From contig CP136068.1 of the NCBI GenBank assembly GCA_032622095.1, forward strand, positions 5,123,314-5,187,313: 64,000 bases of DNA. The letters run 5' to 3'. Numbering within the stretch: position 1 is the first letter of the stretch; each line of letters begins with the position of its first letter. The position numbers and the translations under genes are program-made. Positions 48,875 to 60,381 of this stretch are shown piece after piece. This DNA is from Siphonodentalium dalli. Taxonomy: Eukaryota; Mollusca; Scaphopoda; Gadilida; Siphonodentaliidae. Under the pieces are notes generated by a model that saw nothing but the letters and a program-made list of their open reading frames with translations, searched no databases and was not told where the DNA came from.

Positions 48875-50013
48875 AAAAATATTTAACTTGGAAGAATTCG
48901 ACAGATATGCTATATTTGCACAGAGTTGATGATCTAGTCCGGTTACCATACATCTGGTGTATAGAGTGTCAATATAAAAATTGGCGGCCATCTTGGACGC
49001 CATCTTGGATTTTATATTACCTTCCTAATCTAGGATTTGAACGATGTTTTACATTATCAGTGTCGCCGTACGATTCTACACCAAATGAAAAGGTAAACTG
49101 TGCATTGTCAATTTATTTGGTGGACACAAACTGCATGGACACATATATGTGGTTATTTGTGAAATTGGGGGGAGGGTTAAGTTTTTGTCTATCATGTCAA
49201 TACTTGGAAAGATATAATGTAAGTATGAACATCATTATATAGGGGGTACCCTTCCATTTCCAAAAATATATAACTTGGAAGAATTTGACAGATATGCTAT
49301 CTTTGCACAGAGTTGACGCACAACACTTTGTCTGAATCGCCATGAATTTTTGACGCGTCACGCTACATATTTTACCATGACGTCACGAAATCAGAACGAA
49401 AGCAGGAAAACGATGTTGAATCTGATTAAGTGTCTATATTCGTTCCATATTTTGCAAATATGTTTACAATCTTTCCGATGTTGCTGCCCTGTTAACCAGT
49501 TGGCTAATGCCTGTTAACCTCTGAAAATATGTCATTTTTTTAGGTACGGTACCCTATGAAACATAGTGAAAAGTTATATTTTGTCACCTATCTCGGCTCG
49601 GCGCCCTCTGAATTAGAAAACTAGAGTAATTTTCCCATAAGAAAATGATGGTCACATAAATTCCCCCGATGTGCGACGATCACCCCCCAGCACAGCCTAG
49701 ACTAATACATGTAAATGTAAAAAGTTTATATGTTTATTGGTTGCTTCTTTCTATTGTTTCAGTCGTTTCTTGTTTCCATCAAATTTGATATGTTAATTTT
49801 AATTATTTCATTATTTATTCCTATGCGATCAAAATGGTTGGAAATATCAATTGTAATCAGATGTAATCAAAAAGTAATCGATTACATTTACTAAAGTAAT
49901 TGTAATCGTAATCGATTACATTCGAAAAAATGTAATCAGTAATCGTAATCATGTAAATCAAAAATAATTGTAATCGTAATCGATTACATTGGCATGTAAT
50001 CGCCCCAACCCTA
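48875..50013 (-). repeat. Right arm of the giant insertion
   Basis: Inverted relative to 31313-32922 from the AGGGTTGGGG terminus. Tracts of GTAATCGTAATCGATTAC occupy 49850-50010, and the conserved block spans 48929-49705. The motif AACTTGGAAGAATT..ACAGATATGCTAT occurs twice (48886 and 49275), forming a local direct repeat at the truncated inner end. Confidence 0.85.
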
Positions 50014-50015
50014 AC

Positions 50016-50448
50016 TAGAGGTGTGACTGTCCCAATGGGACTACGGATACCCCCCTGTTTTTAAAATACTAAGATGTTTCACATGTCAGTAAACATTTAG
50101 TTAAAATAATAAAATAACATTTCCCATTGCAGGTGTACAACCATAACCCTAATCTTAAACCTATTGACCAAAAAATTTGAATAAAAGCTTGGACAAAATT
50201 ATGTATGTTGCAAAAAAAGTTTCTAAGTCGAAAAAGGAGGATAACTCCACCAAAAAATGTCGGACAGACGTCATAATCGCAGGTGCACAGGTTCCCATGG
50301 TGGTTGATGTCTGTGCCAAGTTTCACGGAAATTGATCAAAAACGACTGAGAAAAACTCCGGACAAATTTGTGTCCACGGACGGACGACGGACGACGGACG
50401 GACAAGCTGACTCCAGTATACCCCCCCTAACTTCGTTGCGGGGGGGTA
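50016..50448 (+). mobile_element. 430-bp GGACGG-type element with C-run/G-run terminal hairpin
   Basis: It lies between the end of the giant insertion and the resumed CCCAAGAG element. It starts near TAGAGGTGTGACTGTCCCAA (small hairpin GTCCCAATGGGAC), has GGATAACTCC, a GGACGGACGACGGACGACGG tract at 50380-50402, and ends in a hairpin of TATACCCCCCC and GGGGGGGTATA. TA flanks may be a target duplication. Confidence 0.75.
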
Positions 50449-50618
50449 TAATAATAGCTGACTGTTCTAAGAAAGACACCGTGAACAGAAAATTACTCTG
50501 TGCCAACAAAGTTTGTGATGTTATATTATGTGTGAAATGTGAAAAGCCGCGATGTGTCTATTCAAATACAAAACTTCAAAGGGCATGTTTTTTTTATTCG
50601 CGACGATCTCAGACGTAA
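50449..50618 (+). pseudogene. Cys-rich element protein, 3' part (copy 2)
   Basis: This resumes the reading frame cut at 31312, in the same phase. It encodes CANKVCDVILCVKCEKPRC followed by VYSNTKL, with Cys spacing like a zinc ribbon. It matches the complement of 3530-3695 in copy 1 but keeps one base that copy 1 lost, so the frame is open. At 50618 the match to copy 1 ends abruptly. The function is not known; such Cys-rich ribbons are common in DNA-binding transposon proteins. Confidence 0.62.
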
Positions 50619-51186
50619 AAATGTATCTGTTCCATTTGTAGCACTATCCCTGCAATATTGTCCGATAGTAGAATCGTTCATTGCTCGTAGGCGTTCTCGG
50701 CTTTGTTCCATGTGAATAAAGCTAGCTGATATTATATTACTGTGTGGGCGTTATAATCATGCCTCGTCTGTTGTCCGAGCTATTACATTTGAAGGCACAG
50801 AGAGTGGATAGGTGCGCAAATTTGCAAGATATATTTTGAAATTCATGCAGGAATATGTTTCACAATTTTTGTCTATTATACCGGATGGACAAATGTTCTA
50901 AATAAAGCTCAGATGCTTCTTACTGGTGAAATTGGGATAAATGTGTTGGCGTTATCAATAAAAGCCACCAGCGCGAAAATGGGTGAGAAGTAAGAGATTG
51001 AAATTTGTGCGAGGCATCAGCTTTATACGGGACTATATTTCTAAAAGCGGTTTTGTTCAATGGACACAATAAATATATAGTTCTTCTTTCGCTATTATGG
51101 AACAACAATAATATTTGTTGTTTTCGAGAAATAAGCATCGGAAGCGAGAATTAGCGATTTGTTATACTGTTTCGTTACCCATCACG
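50619..51186. other. Sequence between the CCCAAGAG fragment and inverted repeat A
   Basis: No match to copy 1 and none to the left side (30483-30535). No credible gene. Confidence 0.4.
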
Positions 51187-51233
51187 TGACCGTTACATCT
51201 CCATAAAAACAGTCCACATGACAGTTAATCCTT
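51187..51233. repeat. Inverted repeat A, right
   Basis: TTACATCTCCATAAAAACAG and CCACATGACAGTTAATCCT are the complement of 30440-30482. Confidence 0.9.
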
Positions 51234-51236
51234 ATA

Positions 51237-51590
51237 TTTATATACATTTAGTGAACGAGAGGCCGATCACGATCAGCAGATGTTTAACCCATACCTTGGC
51301 GATACCGATTAGCTATTTTAATAGATTCTTACACCAACCTTTTCATGAGTGCAAAAGAATCAACAATTCACACCTTACTATTGAGGTCACAAGTGGAATC
51401 AGACTTACTGGGCACCTTGCTCACATATGCACAATAGGAACATGGATGTGGCATTCGATTTCAACCAGATATGTCTTATAGAGTGATAAAGCTAATTAAG
51501 CTAAATCCATAGTCAGAAAGATGCACCATAGCTGTTTTTATTATGTTTTTTGTTAGTTGCATATTAAAAATTCATGGGATCATTTAGATG
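51237..51590. other. Unannotated stretch
   Basis: An 87-codon frame begins at 51218 in inverted repeat A and runs to 51481; no recognised motif. Confidence 0.35.
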
Positions 51591-53320
51591 GGAGAAAAGG
51601 GTTAATATTTCCCATTTAAAAAATCAATACATGAACAACTGTACAAGTGAGGGATGTATAGACCTGGATATAAAATTATTGATAACGATTGGATATAAAA
51701 TATTTTAATGCTGAATTTTTAGATAGCTAGAAGTATATGTACTAGTATGAGATTGGTCAGATTGAAAATAAGATTCATTACATTGGATAGCATACTGTAT
51801 GACCATGGATTGGAATGGGTAGGGTTAATTTTCTTTTAAGCTGAACATTGGAAAGATGTAATGTATGTAAACAGCGGAAATATAATTAAAGTTACGGTTA
51901 ATATCTTCAAACCAATCGATCCCAAAATCTATACAAGTGAAGAATGCATCATCATTAACATGGATGCAATTATATATAGTGATCATGTGAAGAATATCTA
52001 GTTACTAGTATCACATTGTGTCAACAGGATTGGTGGAGATGTTAATATTTTTAAGCAAATAAACCAAATGACCCTCACTATGCAGGTTAGGGGTGTGTTA
52101 TCATAAACTATGCCAAGAACTATAAACATAATAATTGGAAATATTTGAGTTATGAAATCGGATAGAATGGGGTTAATCTTATCCAAACTAATGAACTGAT
52201 AAACAAAAAAAGTCTATAAAAGCATGTCATTGGATTTAGCAAAACCCATACAATAAGCCAGTCCCTAATGTCATGAACCTATTACAACAAGTCTATAGAC
52301 AACAGACACCTATGTGGAAGTTAATGACCTCTGGCCATCACTGTCATTTCATTTTATTTATGCAGTAGGGTGAGGCTTGAGATCAGATTATAGGAATGTG
52401 AGACTTAAATAAACAAACACTGCACACAACCCAGATGCTGACAGGCTTCTCCAGAGTACAGCTCAATTATTCACTTAGTGTTATTTGTCTGTCTCCAACT
52501 AGCATTGGCTAAAGATTTTCATGTGAAATGACATAAAGAGGGAATGTTATCATTATATTTCTTATAGAGTTGTCCACCACTAATGGCTTTGGGCTTAACA
52601 GTTATATGTAAAACAAATGTAGTTTCAACTTTACATATTGGATACTCACATGATAATTTATTGATAGCATTATATTAAATGCAACAATTACAATAAGATC
52701 TTCATACAGGACATCACATCTAATTAATGTACATGTATAAAACTATCAAATAGTGTTCATTGAATAACCCTGGTTCAAGAGTATAAGGGTTAATTAATCA
52801 AAACCAAAATTCATACAGATGAAGGGAGTGCTAAGAAAAACCTAGGTACCTTACAAAATATGAGGTAAATAAGAAGAAACGTATTTTTTTTATTGCTTTG
52901 GATGGCATGTTTGTGAAAGGGTTAATTATTTTCTAAACCAATCCACCAATCGATACCAAAAACTATACAGGTGAGCCATGTGTCATCATAAACCTGCATA
53001 TAAAATATGAACACAATCGGACAAAAAATACATGAGTTATGGCATCGGATAGAACATGACCAGGTATGGATGGAAAGTGTTAATAATTTCTAAACCGATC
53101 AACCGATCTATACCAAAAACTATACAGGTGAGGAGTGTGTCATCATAAACATGCACATAAAATTTGAACACGATCCGATAAAAAATATTCGAGTAAATGA
53201 ATCGGATAGCAAGTGTCTACGGACAGACGGACAGACAGACGGACAGACGGACGGACGAACGACGGATGGTTGATCCGGACGTCGGCATTATGTGTACCAT
53301 ACATGGTATGGGTACACATA
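51591..53320 (+). mobile_element. Decayed GGACGG-type element with about 177-bp core repeats
   Basis: Loose copies near 51600, 51890, 52040, 52910 and 53075 share GGTTAATA, TTCTAAACCRATC, AAACTATACAGGTGAG and GTCATCATAAAC words; the last two are about 177 bp apart and clear. Then come a GGACAGACGG tract (53219-53262) and a terminal hairpin, GTGTACCATA with TATGGGTACAC, at 53291-53317. The middle (52200-52780) is unique or too decayed. Confidence 0.62.
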
Positions 53321-53678
53321 AAAAGCCACTTTTGTAAATGTATTTAAATCGAAAAGTGTATCGTGACAAAACAAGCCCAAAATATCCCATAGCACCCTTG
53401 GCAAAAGTTAACAAGAACAATTTCTCTTTATATTGAAACCCGATAATGTATTAAGTCAATCCTGCGCGAGTCCAAATGCGCCCAAAAGATTACGCGTTCT
53501 TCTTTCCGAAACTGATGACGTGTCGATGTAATTATGAGGCTGCAGTTATGAGCTGTTGCACGTCCACCGAGAAATATTTGCAACTAGCCACGTGGGCGCC
53601 GACCAATCGGAATGGTGGATTTAGTGATGATTACACTTAGTATGTAAATATATAATCATGACTGGAGTAATAACACTC
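53321..53678. other. Unannotated stretch
   Basis: No supported feature. Confidence 0.4.
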
Positions 53679-53785
53679 ATTGATTCTAAACAGACATTGA
53701 TTCTAAACAGACATTGATTCTAAACAGACATTGATTCTAAACAGACATTGATTCTAAACAGACATTGATTCTAAACAGACATTGC
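53679..53785 (+). repeat. 17-bp tandem repeat, six units
   Basis: TGATTCTAAACAGACAT is repeated perfectly six times. Confidence 0.97.
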
Positions 53786-53907
53786 ATTATTAGCGTCGTT
53801 TTGGCTTTGACCGGATTATACCGGCATTTGGGAAAATGTGATATCTGACAAAAATGTCTGGCAAGGAATGTATATTATGGTCCCCGTGTGTTCGCCAATG
53901 ACTCTTC

Positions 53908-54297
53908 TAGACGATAAATTTATAAAATCACGTCAAGGTGCCAATACTTTCCCACAGCAACAAACGAAAGGTGGTGAAATGTTAGAAAAATAGCAAATTT
54001 TCACATTTCGGTGGCCATCTTGACCGCCATATTGGATTTTTTGCTAATTTTTAAGGGTTGTATATTACCATAACGAATCAAACAGAAAACAAGACTGCAT
54101 GTGACATCATCTTTACTATAACGGCGATCAAAGAGACCTGGTGGATATAAAAAAAATGGCCGCCATGATGGTATGGAGTCTCTGCGGCCACTTTTTTTTC
54201 TTATTAACAACCGGAAAAAAATTAGAGGAGACATTAAGAAAGAAAATTAGTGGGGTGAAGTTGAGTCCTGGGGGTGGTGCAGATGTCTACCAATACG
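53908..54297 (+). repeat. 390-bp inverted repeat, left copy
   Basis: It matches the complement of 60657-61066 from GACGATAAATTTATAAAATC to ATGTCTACCAAT. Shared marks include AATGGCCGCCATGATGG and TCTCTGCGGCCAC. It could be the end of a 7.2-kb element or one of two separate insertions. Confidence 0.88.
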
Positions 54298-55611
54298 TCT
54301 GAACGTGCTATCATTGAACAGTACTCAGAGTGCGTTGAACCGTTCAAATCATCGTCGACAATCTACTAAGGCGATTGTATAGCGAACGTATTAAACGAGA
54401 GACTTTGTCAAAATTATTACGCATTATAAATGAAATTGATAAAATTCTAACAGTGGTATACTATCAAGAAGACAAAATTGGCAAAATTCCTGCATAATAT
54501 CCGGTGTAATACAGAGTGATTATGTCAGACAAGGAGATGGCCTTAATGTTTATATTCTTGTGAGGATATGGAGAATTTCGTGCAGTGCAGTGAAGTGGTA
54601 TGGTTTGTTTTGTTTTCGCCAGTGTGGATGGAAACTTTGTGGGGAAACAACGTTAATAAATGTTTAAAGGATTGTGTTCCGAGTTGTCTACAGCAGAGTA
54701 AAAAAAAGTTACTTTACTTGTGTTTATTGGAGCTCAATTGCAGTAAGTCAATATATTTTGAATGTGTATATTGAAGCATGTAAATGCCAGTGCCGTATAT
54801 GATTAGCATTCGGATCGGTGACAATATATACACTGATATATGAAAGAAACTTATCGTGGTATAATCTTGATACGTCTCCGATTTCTTCACTGTCTTGATC
54901 GGGTCTTAACATAATGGGCACTGATATGGTGCATATTGTACAGGGATGCTGGGTGACCGAGGGCACCGATTGTGGGGGTGGGGGAGTGGATAACTCGAAT
55001 TGCGAAGAATGCTAGTAGACAATTCAGAGAATAAGTATATACATGTAATTCATAATCAACAATTAAGTGACTTAATAAGATTCAATGGTCCACAATTCAA
55101 TTTATCATGTGTGCGTGATATTAAAAATCTTAGGTGCTATTACAAATGAATGATTTACTTGTTACATACATGATTGTTAAATTGACACTTAACTGAAGAA
55201 CTTATTAAGGAAAAATACAGAATTATAGACAATAATTAGTGGGCATTTTGTAATAGGACCACCTATTGTTATCATAATTTGGTCAACAATTAGGTTTGTT
55301 TCGATAAGGCTACAATGCTTCAACATTGGAATCTCAAGCTTTTCATGCAACATTCAAGTATTTTTTGTAATGAACCCACATTATTTACATTACTGCCATC
55401 CAAATTAATCTTGCCGACTGTGTGACAATAAAGAGCATTTAGTTTTTATTTATCGTAGCTGCTGGTAACAGTTAAGTTTGTTTATTTTTGTGCTTTGTAT
55501 GGATGTTAGATAGATGATGCATTACATAAAATTATAACCCGCATAACAGATATACATGTATATTCATAGCATGTGAAGCATGTATATAGCAATACATACA
55601 TCTATAATATA
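54298..55611. other. Mostly unique sequence
   Basis: Small frames (54568-54774 plus, 54748-54966 minus) lack recognisable motifs. No repeat array. Confidence 0.4.
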
Positions 55612-55905
55612 TCTGGGGACTTCTGTCTGTCTGTCTATGTGTAAGTATGTGTGTTGTAGACTCAAACTGCTCGACCTATCCGACTCAAATTTGATATATA
55701 GGCCTACTTTAATCCCGGGAACAATATGGGTGGGTCCAATTTCATGGGAAACCGTGTTCTTGACCTTGACCTCGCTCATATCATATAGGCATTTTTCTGT
55801 ACCAATCGAACAATAGTTCATCCAGACGATGTATAGTATGCCCAGACGGAGGTGATAACAAAGGAATCCCTAAATAGCCCGGATGAAGTCGGGCACATCA
55901 GCTAG
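55612..55905 (+). mobile_element. Short non-autonomous Helitron
   Basis: It begins TC after A (A|TCTGGGGACTTCTGTCTGTC) and ends with a GC-rich hairpin (GCCCGGATGAAGTCGGGC), seven bases, then CTAG before T. TC start, 3' hairpin, CTRR end and an A/T insertion site are the Helitron hallmarks. At 294 bp it has no Rep/helicase coding. Confidence 0.78.
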
Positions 55906-55997
55906 TTTACATATATTTTCGGAATATTGTGCCCCAAAAACAATCTTGCCAACTGACACTAATGACAATTCGCTGCGTGGTTAGTGGCATACAAAAC

Positions 55998-57065
55998 GAT
56001 AATGTCAATGACACTGTAGCTCAACTTTGCAAAGAATTAAATTTTTTCTGATGAGAAATAAATGGAATGATGAATTGAATTATGAAATCCAAAATGGCCA
56101 CTGGCGGCCATGTTTTTATTCCGAATGACCCCAAAACGACCGTTTCCCATCGACATGACAATATCAACAGCCATATATGACAAATTTCATGATGATCCGA
56201 CGAAAGGTACAATCTGTCGCCCGTGCCAAAGGATTTATCATGCAAAGAGTAATATCCAAGATGGCTGTCAGCGGCCATGTTTTATGGCCAAATGACCCCA
56301 AAATGATTCGTTCCCATCTAGATGTCAATATTAACATCCACAATAAATTTCATTATGATCAGACGAACAGTATGGACTGTAATCCGTGCTAACGAATTGC
56401 ATTTCAAAATCCAAGATGGCCGTTGGCAGCCATGTTTTTTGGCCGACTGACCCCAAAATGACTCGTTCCTATCTACATGTCAATGTTATCATCCATGACC
56501 AATTTCATAATGATCCGACCAAAGGTACAACCTCTAGCCCGTGCCAAAGGATTTAGTCATGCAAAGAGTAAAATCCAAGATGGCCGAATGACCCCAAAAT
56601 GACTCGTTCCCATCTACTTGTCAATATTAACATCCACAACAAATTTTATGATCATCAGATGAACACTCCGGCCTGTAGTCCGCGCTAACGGATTGAATTT
56701 TGAAATCCAAAATGGCCGCTGGTGGCCATATTTCTTTGCTGAATGGCCCCAAAATGACTCATTCCCATCTACATGTCAATGTCAACAGCCATGACAAATT
56801 TCATGTTGATGCGACCAAGATACGACCTGTAGCCCGTGCCAAAGGATTTAGTCATGGAAAGAGTAAAATCCAAGGTGGTTGCATGCCGGCGGCCATATTT
56901 TTTGGCCGAATGACCCCAAAGGACTCGTTCCCATCTACATGCTAATGGATTGAATGTTGAAATCGAAGATGGCCACTGGTGGCCATGGCCACGGTGGCCA
57001 TGTTTTTTTGCTGAATGAACCCAAAATAACTCATCAGCCATCATAAATTTCATAATAATCCGACC
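55998..57065 (+). repeat. Pearl/Helentron-like array, truncated
   Basis: Head AATGTCAATGACACTGTAGC, then about seven core units with AAAATCCAAGATGGCC and GACCCCAAAATGACTCGTTC. Units are more diverged than at 34-38 kb, and the GACGG tract and terminal hairpin are missing. Confidence 0.85.
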
Positions 57066-57279
57066 AAATTATTGGTTCTGTACTTTAATGTATTTACTAT
57101 GTAAACAATTTGTAACGTGTCACAAAAATGGTCACCAGTGCATAAATATGAGTGGAAATGCTAACACTGTAAATAACATGCGTGGTTCCTCATTAAATCT
57201 GATAACATATTTGGGTTTATCAGGTGTGTATGAGGTACAGTTATGCAATAAATAATCGACTCCTTAACTATAGCAAAAT

Positions 57280-59870
57280 TATGGGTAATATCCTGGCCTG
57301 GACATCTTCCCCCCACCCCAATACCCTGACTCAAACAACTTTTTCTTGGAAAAAGTAACTTTCTCGCTGTTTCATGACTATATAAAGAAAAATAAGTGAT
57401 ACATGTAGCACCATAAGATTATTTTTTTGTCATGTAGGTGCTGGGTGGGGGGGGGGGGAGATATCCTGACCTGGACATCTCCCCCCCCCCCCCCCACCCC
57501 AAACCCTGACTCAAACGAATTTTTCTCAGAAGAAGCTAATTTTTCGTTGTTTCATGACTATATAAAGCAAAATAAGCGATAAAACCATAAGATGATTTTT
57601 TTGTCATGTAGGTGCTGGGTGGGGGGGAGAAATATCCTGACCTGGACATCTCCCCCCCCCCCCCCACCCAAACCCTGACTCAAACAAATTTTTCTCAGAA
57701 GAAGCTAATTTCTCGTTGTTTCATGACTATATAAAGCAAAATAAGCGATAAAACCATAAGATGATTTTTTTGTCCTGTAGGTGCTTGGTGGGGGGGGGGG
57801 GGGGGGGGGGGAATATCATGGCCTGGACATCTGACCCCACCCCAAACTCTGACTCAAACAACTTTTTCTCAGAAGAAGTTAATTTCTCACTGTTTCATGA
57901 ATATATAAAGCAAAATATGCAATAAAACCATAACATGATTTTTTTGTCATGTTAATTAAACGGGCTGGGTGGGGGGGGGGGGTGGAGATTTCCTGACCTG
58001 GACATCTTCCCCCCCCCACCCCAAACCCTGACTCAAACAACTTTTTCTCAGAAGAAGTTAATTTCTCGCGGTTTCATGACTATATAAAGCGGGGAGGGGA
58101 GATATCCTGACCTGGACATCTCCCCCCCACCACCCCAATACCTGACTCAAACAACTTTTTCTCAGAAGAAGTTAATTTATCGCTGCTTCATGACTAATAT
58201 TATAAAGCAAAATAAGCGATAAAACCATAAGATTATTTTTTTGTCATGTAGGTGCTTGGTGGGGGGGGGGGGGGGGGGGGAGATATCATCATCTGACCCC
58301 ACCCCAAACTCTGACTCAAACAACTTTTTCTCAGAAGAAGTTAATTTATCACCGTTTCGTAAAGCAAAATAAGCGATAAAAGCATACCATGATTTTTTTG
58401 TCATATAGGTGCTGGGGGGGGGGGATATCCTGACCTGGACATTTCTGCCCTCCCCCCAACCCCAAACCCTGACTCAAACAAATTTTTCTCAGAAGAAGCT
58501 AATTTCTCGTTTCTAGTTTCATGACTATATAAAGCAAAATAAGCGATAAAACCATAAGATGATTATTTTGTCATGTAGGTGATGGGTGGGGGGGGGGGAG
58601 ATATCCTGACCTGGACATCTGACCCCACCCCAAACTCTGACTCAAACAACTTTTTCTCGGAAGAAGTTACTTTCTCGCTGTTTCATGACTACATGTATAT
58701 AAAGCAAAACAAGCAGTCGCAGACAGCAGTATCCCCCGCCGAAATGTGCAGTTGGGGCTGGTTGGGGAAGTGAATTCTCAATAATGTTTGCATTCTCAGT
58801 ATGTGCTAAACAAGAGGTGGGATTTTGTCAAAAAGCCTGGCTTGCGAACTCATTTTAGGTACTGGTCATGGGAATGAATATACCAATAAACAAAGTCCAA
58901 TAACTCCGCTGAAAATATCTGACCGGACCTGGTTTGCAAACTCCTTCTAGATACTGGTCAAGTGAACTCATATACCAAATATCTTTGAAATCCGTTGAGA
59001 TTTGCGGAAATGAGCCCTGTGACGTCATCTATTTGCTATGTGGTAAATTCGACAAAAATAATAAACAAAGTCTAATAACTCCGGTAAAAATATCCAGCCA
59101 GACCTGACTTGCGAACTCATTCTAGGTAATGGTGAGGTAAACTCATATACCAAATATCTTTGAAATCTGTTTACATTTGTTCATGTTATGACTCTTACAA
59201 ATTCGGGACGGACGGACAGCTCGGCGGACGGATGTACGACAGAGGGACGGACGGAACCCATTACTATATCACCCGCAAATTTTAAATTTGGCAGGGGAAA
59301 ATAAGCGATAAAACCATAGGATGATTTTTTTGTCATGTAGGTGCTGGGTGGGGGAGGGGGGAAAGATTTCCTGACCTGGACATCTTCCCCCCACCCCAAT
59401 ACCTGACTCAAACAACTGTTTCTCAGAAGAATATATTTCTCGCGGGTTTCATGACTATATAAAGCAAAATAAGCGATAAAACCATAAGATGATTTTTTTG
59501 TCATGTAGGTGCTGGGTGAAGATAACCTGATCTGGAAATCTTCCCCCGCACCCCAAACCCTGACTCAAACAACTTTTTGTAAAGCAAAATAAGCAATAAA
59601 ACCATAGAATAATTTTTTTGTCATGTAGGTGCTGGGTGGGTGGGGGGGGGATTTATCTTGACCTGGACTTTTCCCCCTCCCCATCCCAAATCCTGACTCA
59701 AACGTTTTCTTGGAAGAAGTTACTTTCTCGCGGTTTCATGAATATAATTATAAAACAAAATATGCAATAAAACCATAAGATGATTTTTTTGTCATGTAGG
59801 TGCTGGACATCTTGCCCCAACCCCACCCCAAGATTAAAAAAAAATAATTTGTCACTTTTTTTTTAAATAA
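57280..59870 (+). repeat. About 170-bp satellite with paired G-run and C-run hairpins
   Basis: About 12 units share TGACTCAAACAACTTTTTCT, CATGACTATATAAAGCAAAA, TAAGCGATAAAACCATAAG and TTTTTTTGTCATGTAGGTGC. Clear unit marks lie near 57429, 57603, 57772, 57946, 58243, 58400, 58570, 59332, 59500, 59620 and 59791. Most have a G-run (8-25 G), then GATATCCTGACCTGGACATC, then a C-run. Confidence 0.92.
58716..59299 (+). mobile_element. GGACGG-type element inserted in the G/C satellite
   Basis: It interrupts a satellite unit. Two core units of about 170-180 bp carry AATAACTCCGGTAAAAATAT-like and CATATACCAAATATCTTTGA sequence. A GGGACGGACGGACAGC tract (59203) follows, then a terminal palindrome (GCAAATTTTAAATTTGGC) and GGGG at 59299. 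Its start contains CCCCCGCCGAAATGTGCAG, loosely inverted to the end. Confidence 0.78.
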
Positions 59871-60381
59871 AAAAAAATTTAAATCTCAAAAAGCATTTTT
59901 CTGGCCATTTCAGGACCAAACGATATCAAAGGAGTGAAATTATTTTTCAGTCGTACATGTGGGGGGGGGGGGGGATATCCAGTGGGGGGAGATATCCTGT
60001 TACACCGGTACACAGTTGTTCTAATTTGTGCTTGAAACGTCGCTTTGTTTATGTGTTGTGGAGTACATGCAATCTGCAATTTATGGATGGTACAGTTATT
60101 TAGCACTGGGAATCCAGATTGGCAGTTGAGACACGCAATAACACATGCAAGTTACGACTTGAAGTAGAGCAAAACGAGGTATATTTTAAATGGTGGTTAC
60201 TAGCATGGTATGAGAAATGACTTCCGGTTTAGTGACATAGTATAGTCTCATACCAGGTGAGTAATTTGGGTCACTGATTGGTAAATTTTAATTGGAGACA
60301 TGGTAATAAGTTATCCCTGGTGTGTGGAGATATACAGGTCCGAATCTCTACATTGATGAATGAGTCTCATGACAGGTAAAA

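Larger units (their letters stand above)
31313..50013. mobile_element. 18.7-kb insertion with long inverted arms
   Basis: The outer ends read CAGGGTTGGGGTAATCG (31313) and CGCCCCAACCCTA (to 50013), so AGGGTTGGGG is exactly inverted. The arms contain TAATCG-rich tracts, then a conserved block (32143-32922 against 49705-48929). It separates two pieces of the CCCAAGAG element that are contiguous in copy 1. AC flanks both sides, a possible 2-bp duplication. The interior has only other repeats, so it may be a giant non-autonomous element or a composite of two inverted copies of a smaller one. CAGGG with TAATC-rich ends is reminiscent of hAT elements, but an 8-bp duplication is absent. Confidence 0.6.

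Noticed and set aside
48868-49242. 124-codon plus frame in the right arm
   Set aside because: The left arm and the older copy do not keep this frame (2-bp difference near the GGATTTTA block), so it is not conserved.
16867-50013. Polinton/Maverick giant DNA transposons
   Set aside because: Size and inverted ends would fit, but no polymerase, integrase, ATPase or protease reading frame is present and no 6-bp duplication is seen.
50283-50618. Single 111-codon gene
   Set aside because: It is a chimera: the first part is GGACGG-element sequence and only 50449-50618 belongs to the element-encoded protein.
53217-53420. 67-codon minus frame ending in SVRLSVCLSVCP
   Set aside because: The end is a translation of the GGACAGACGG microsatellite.
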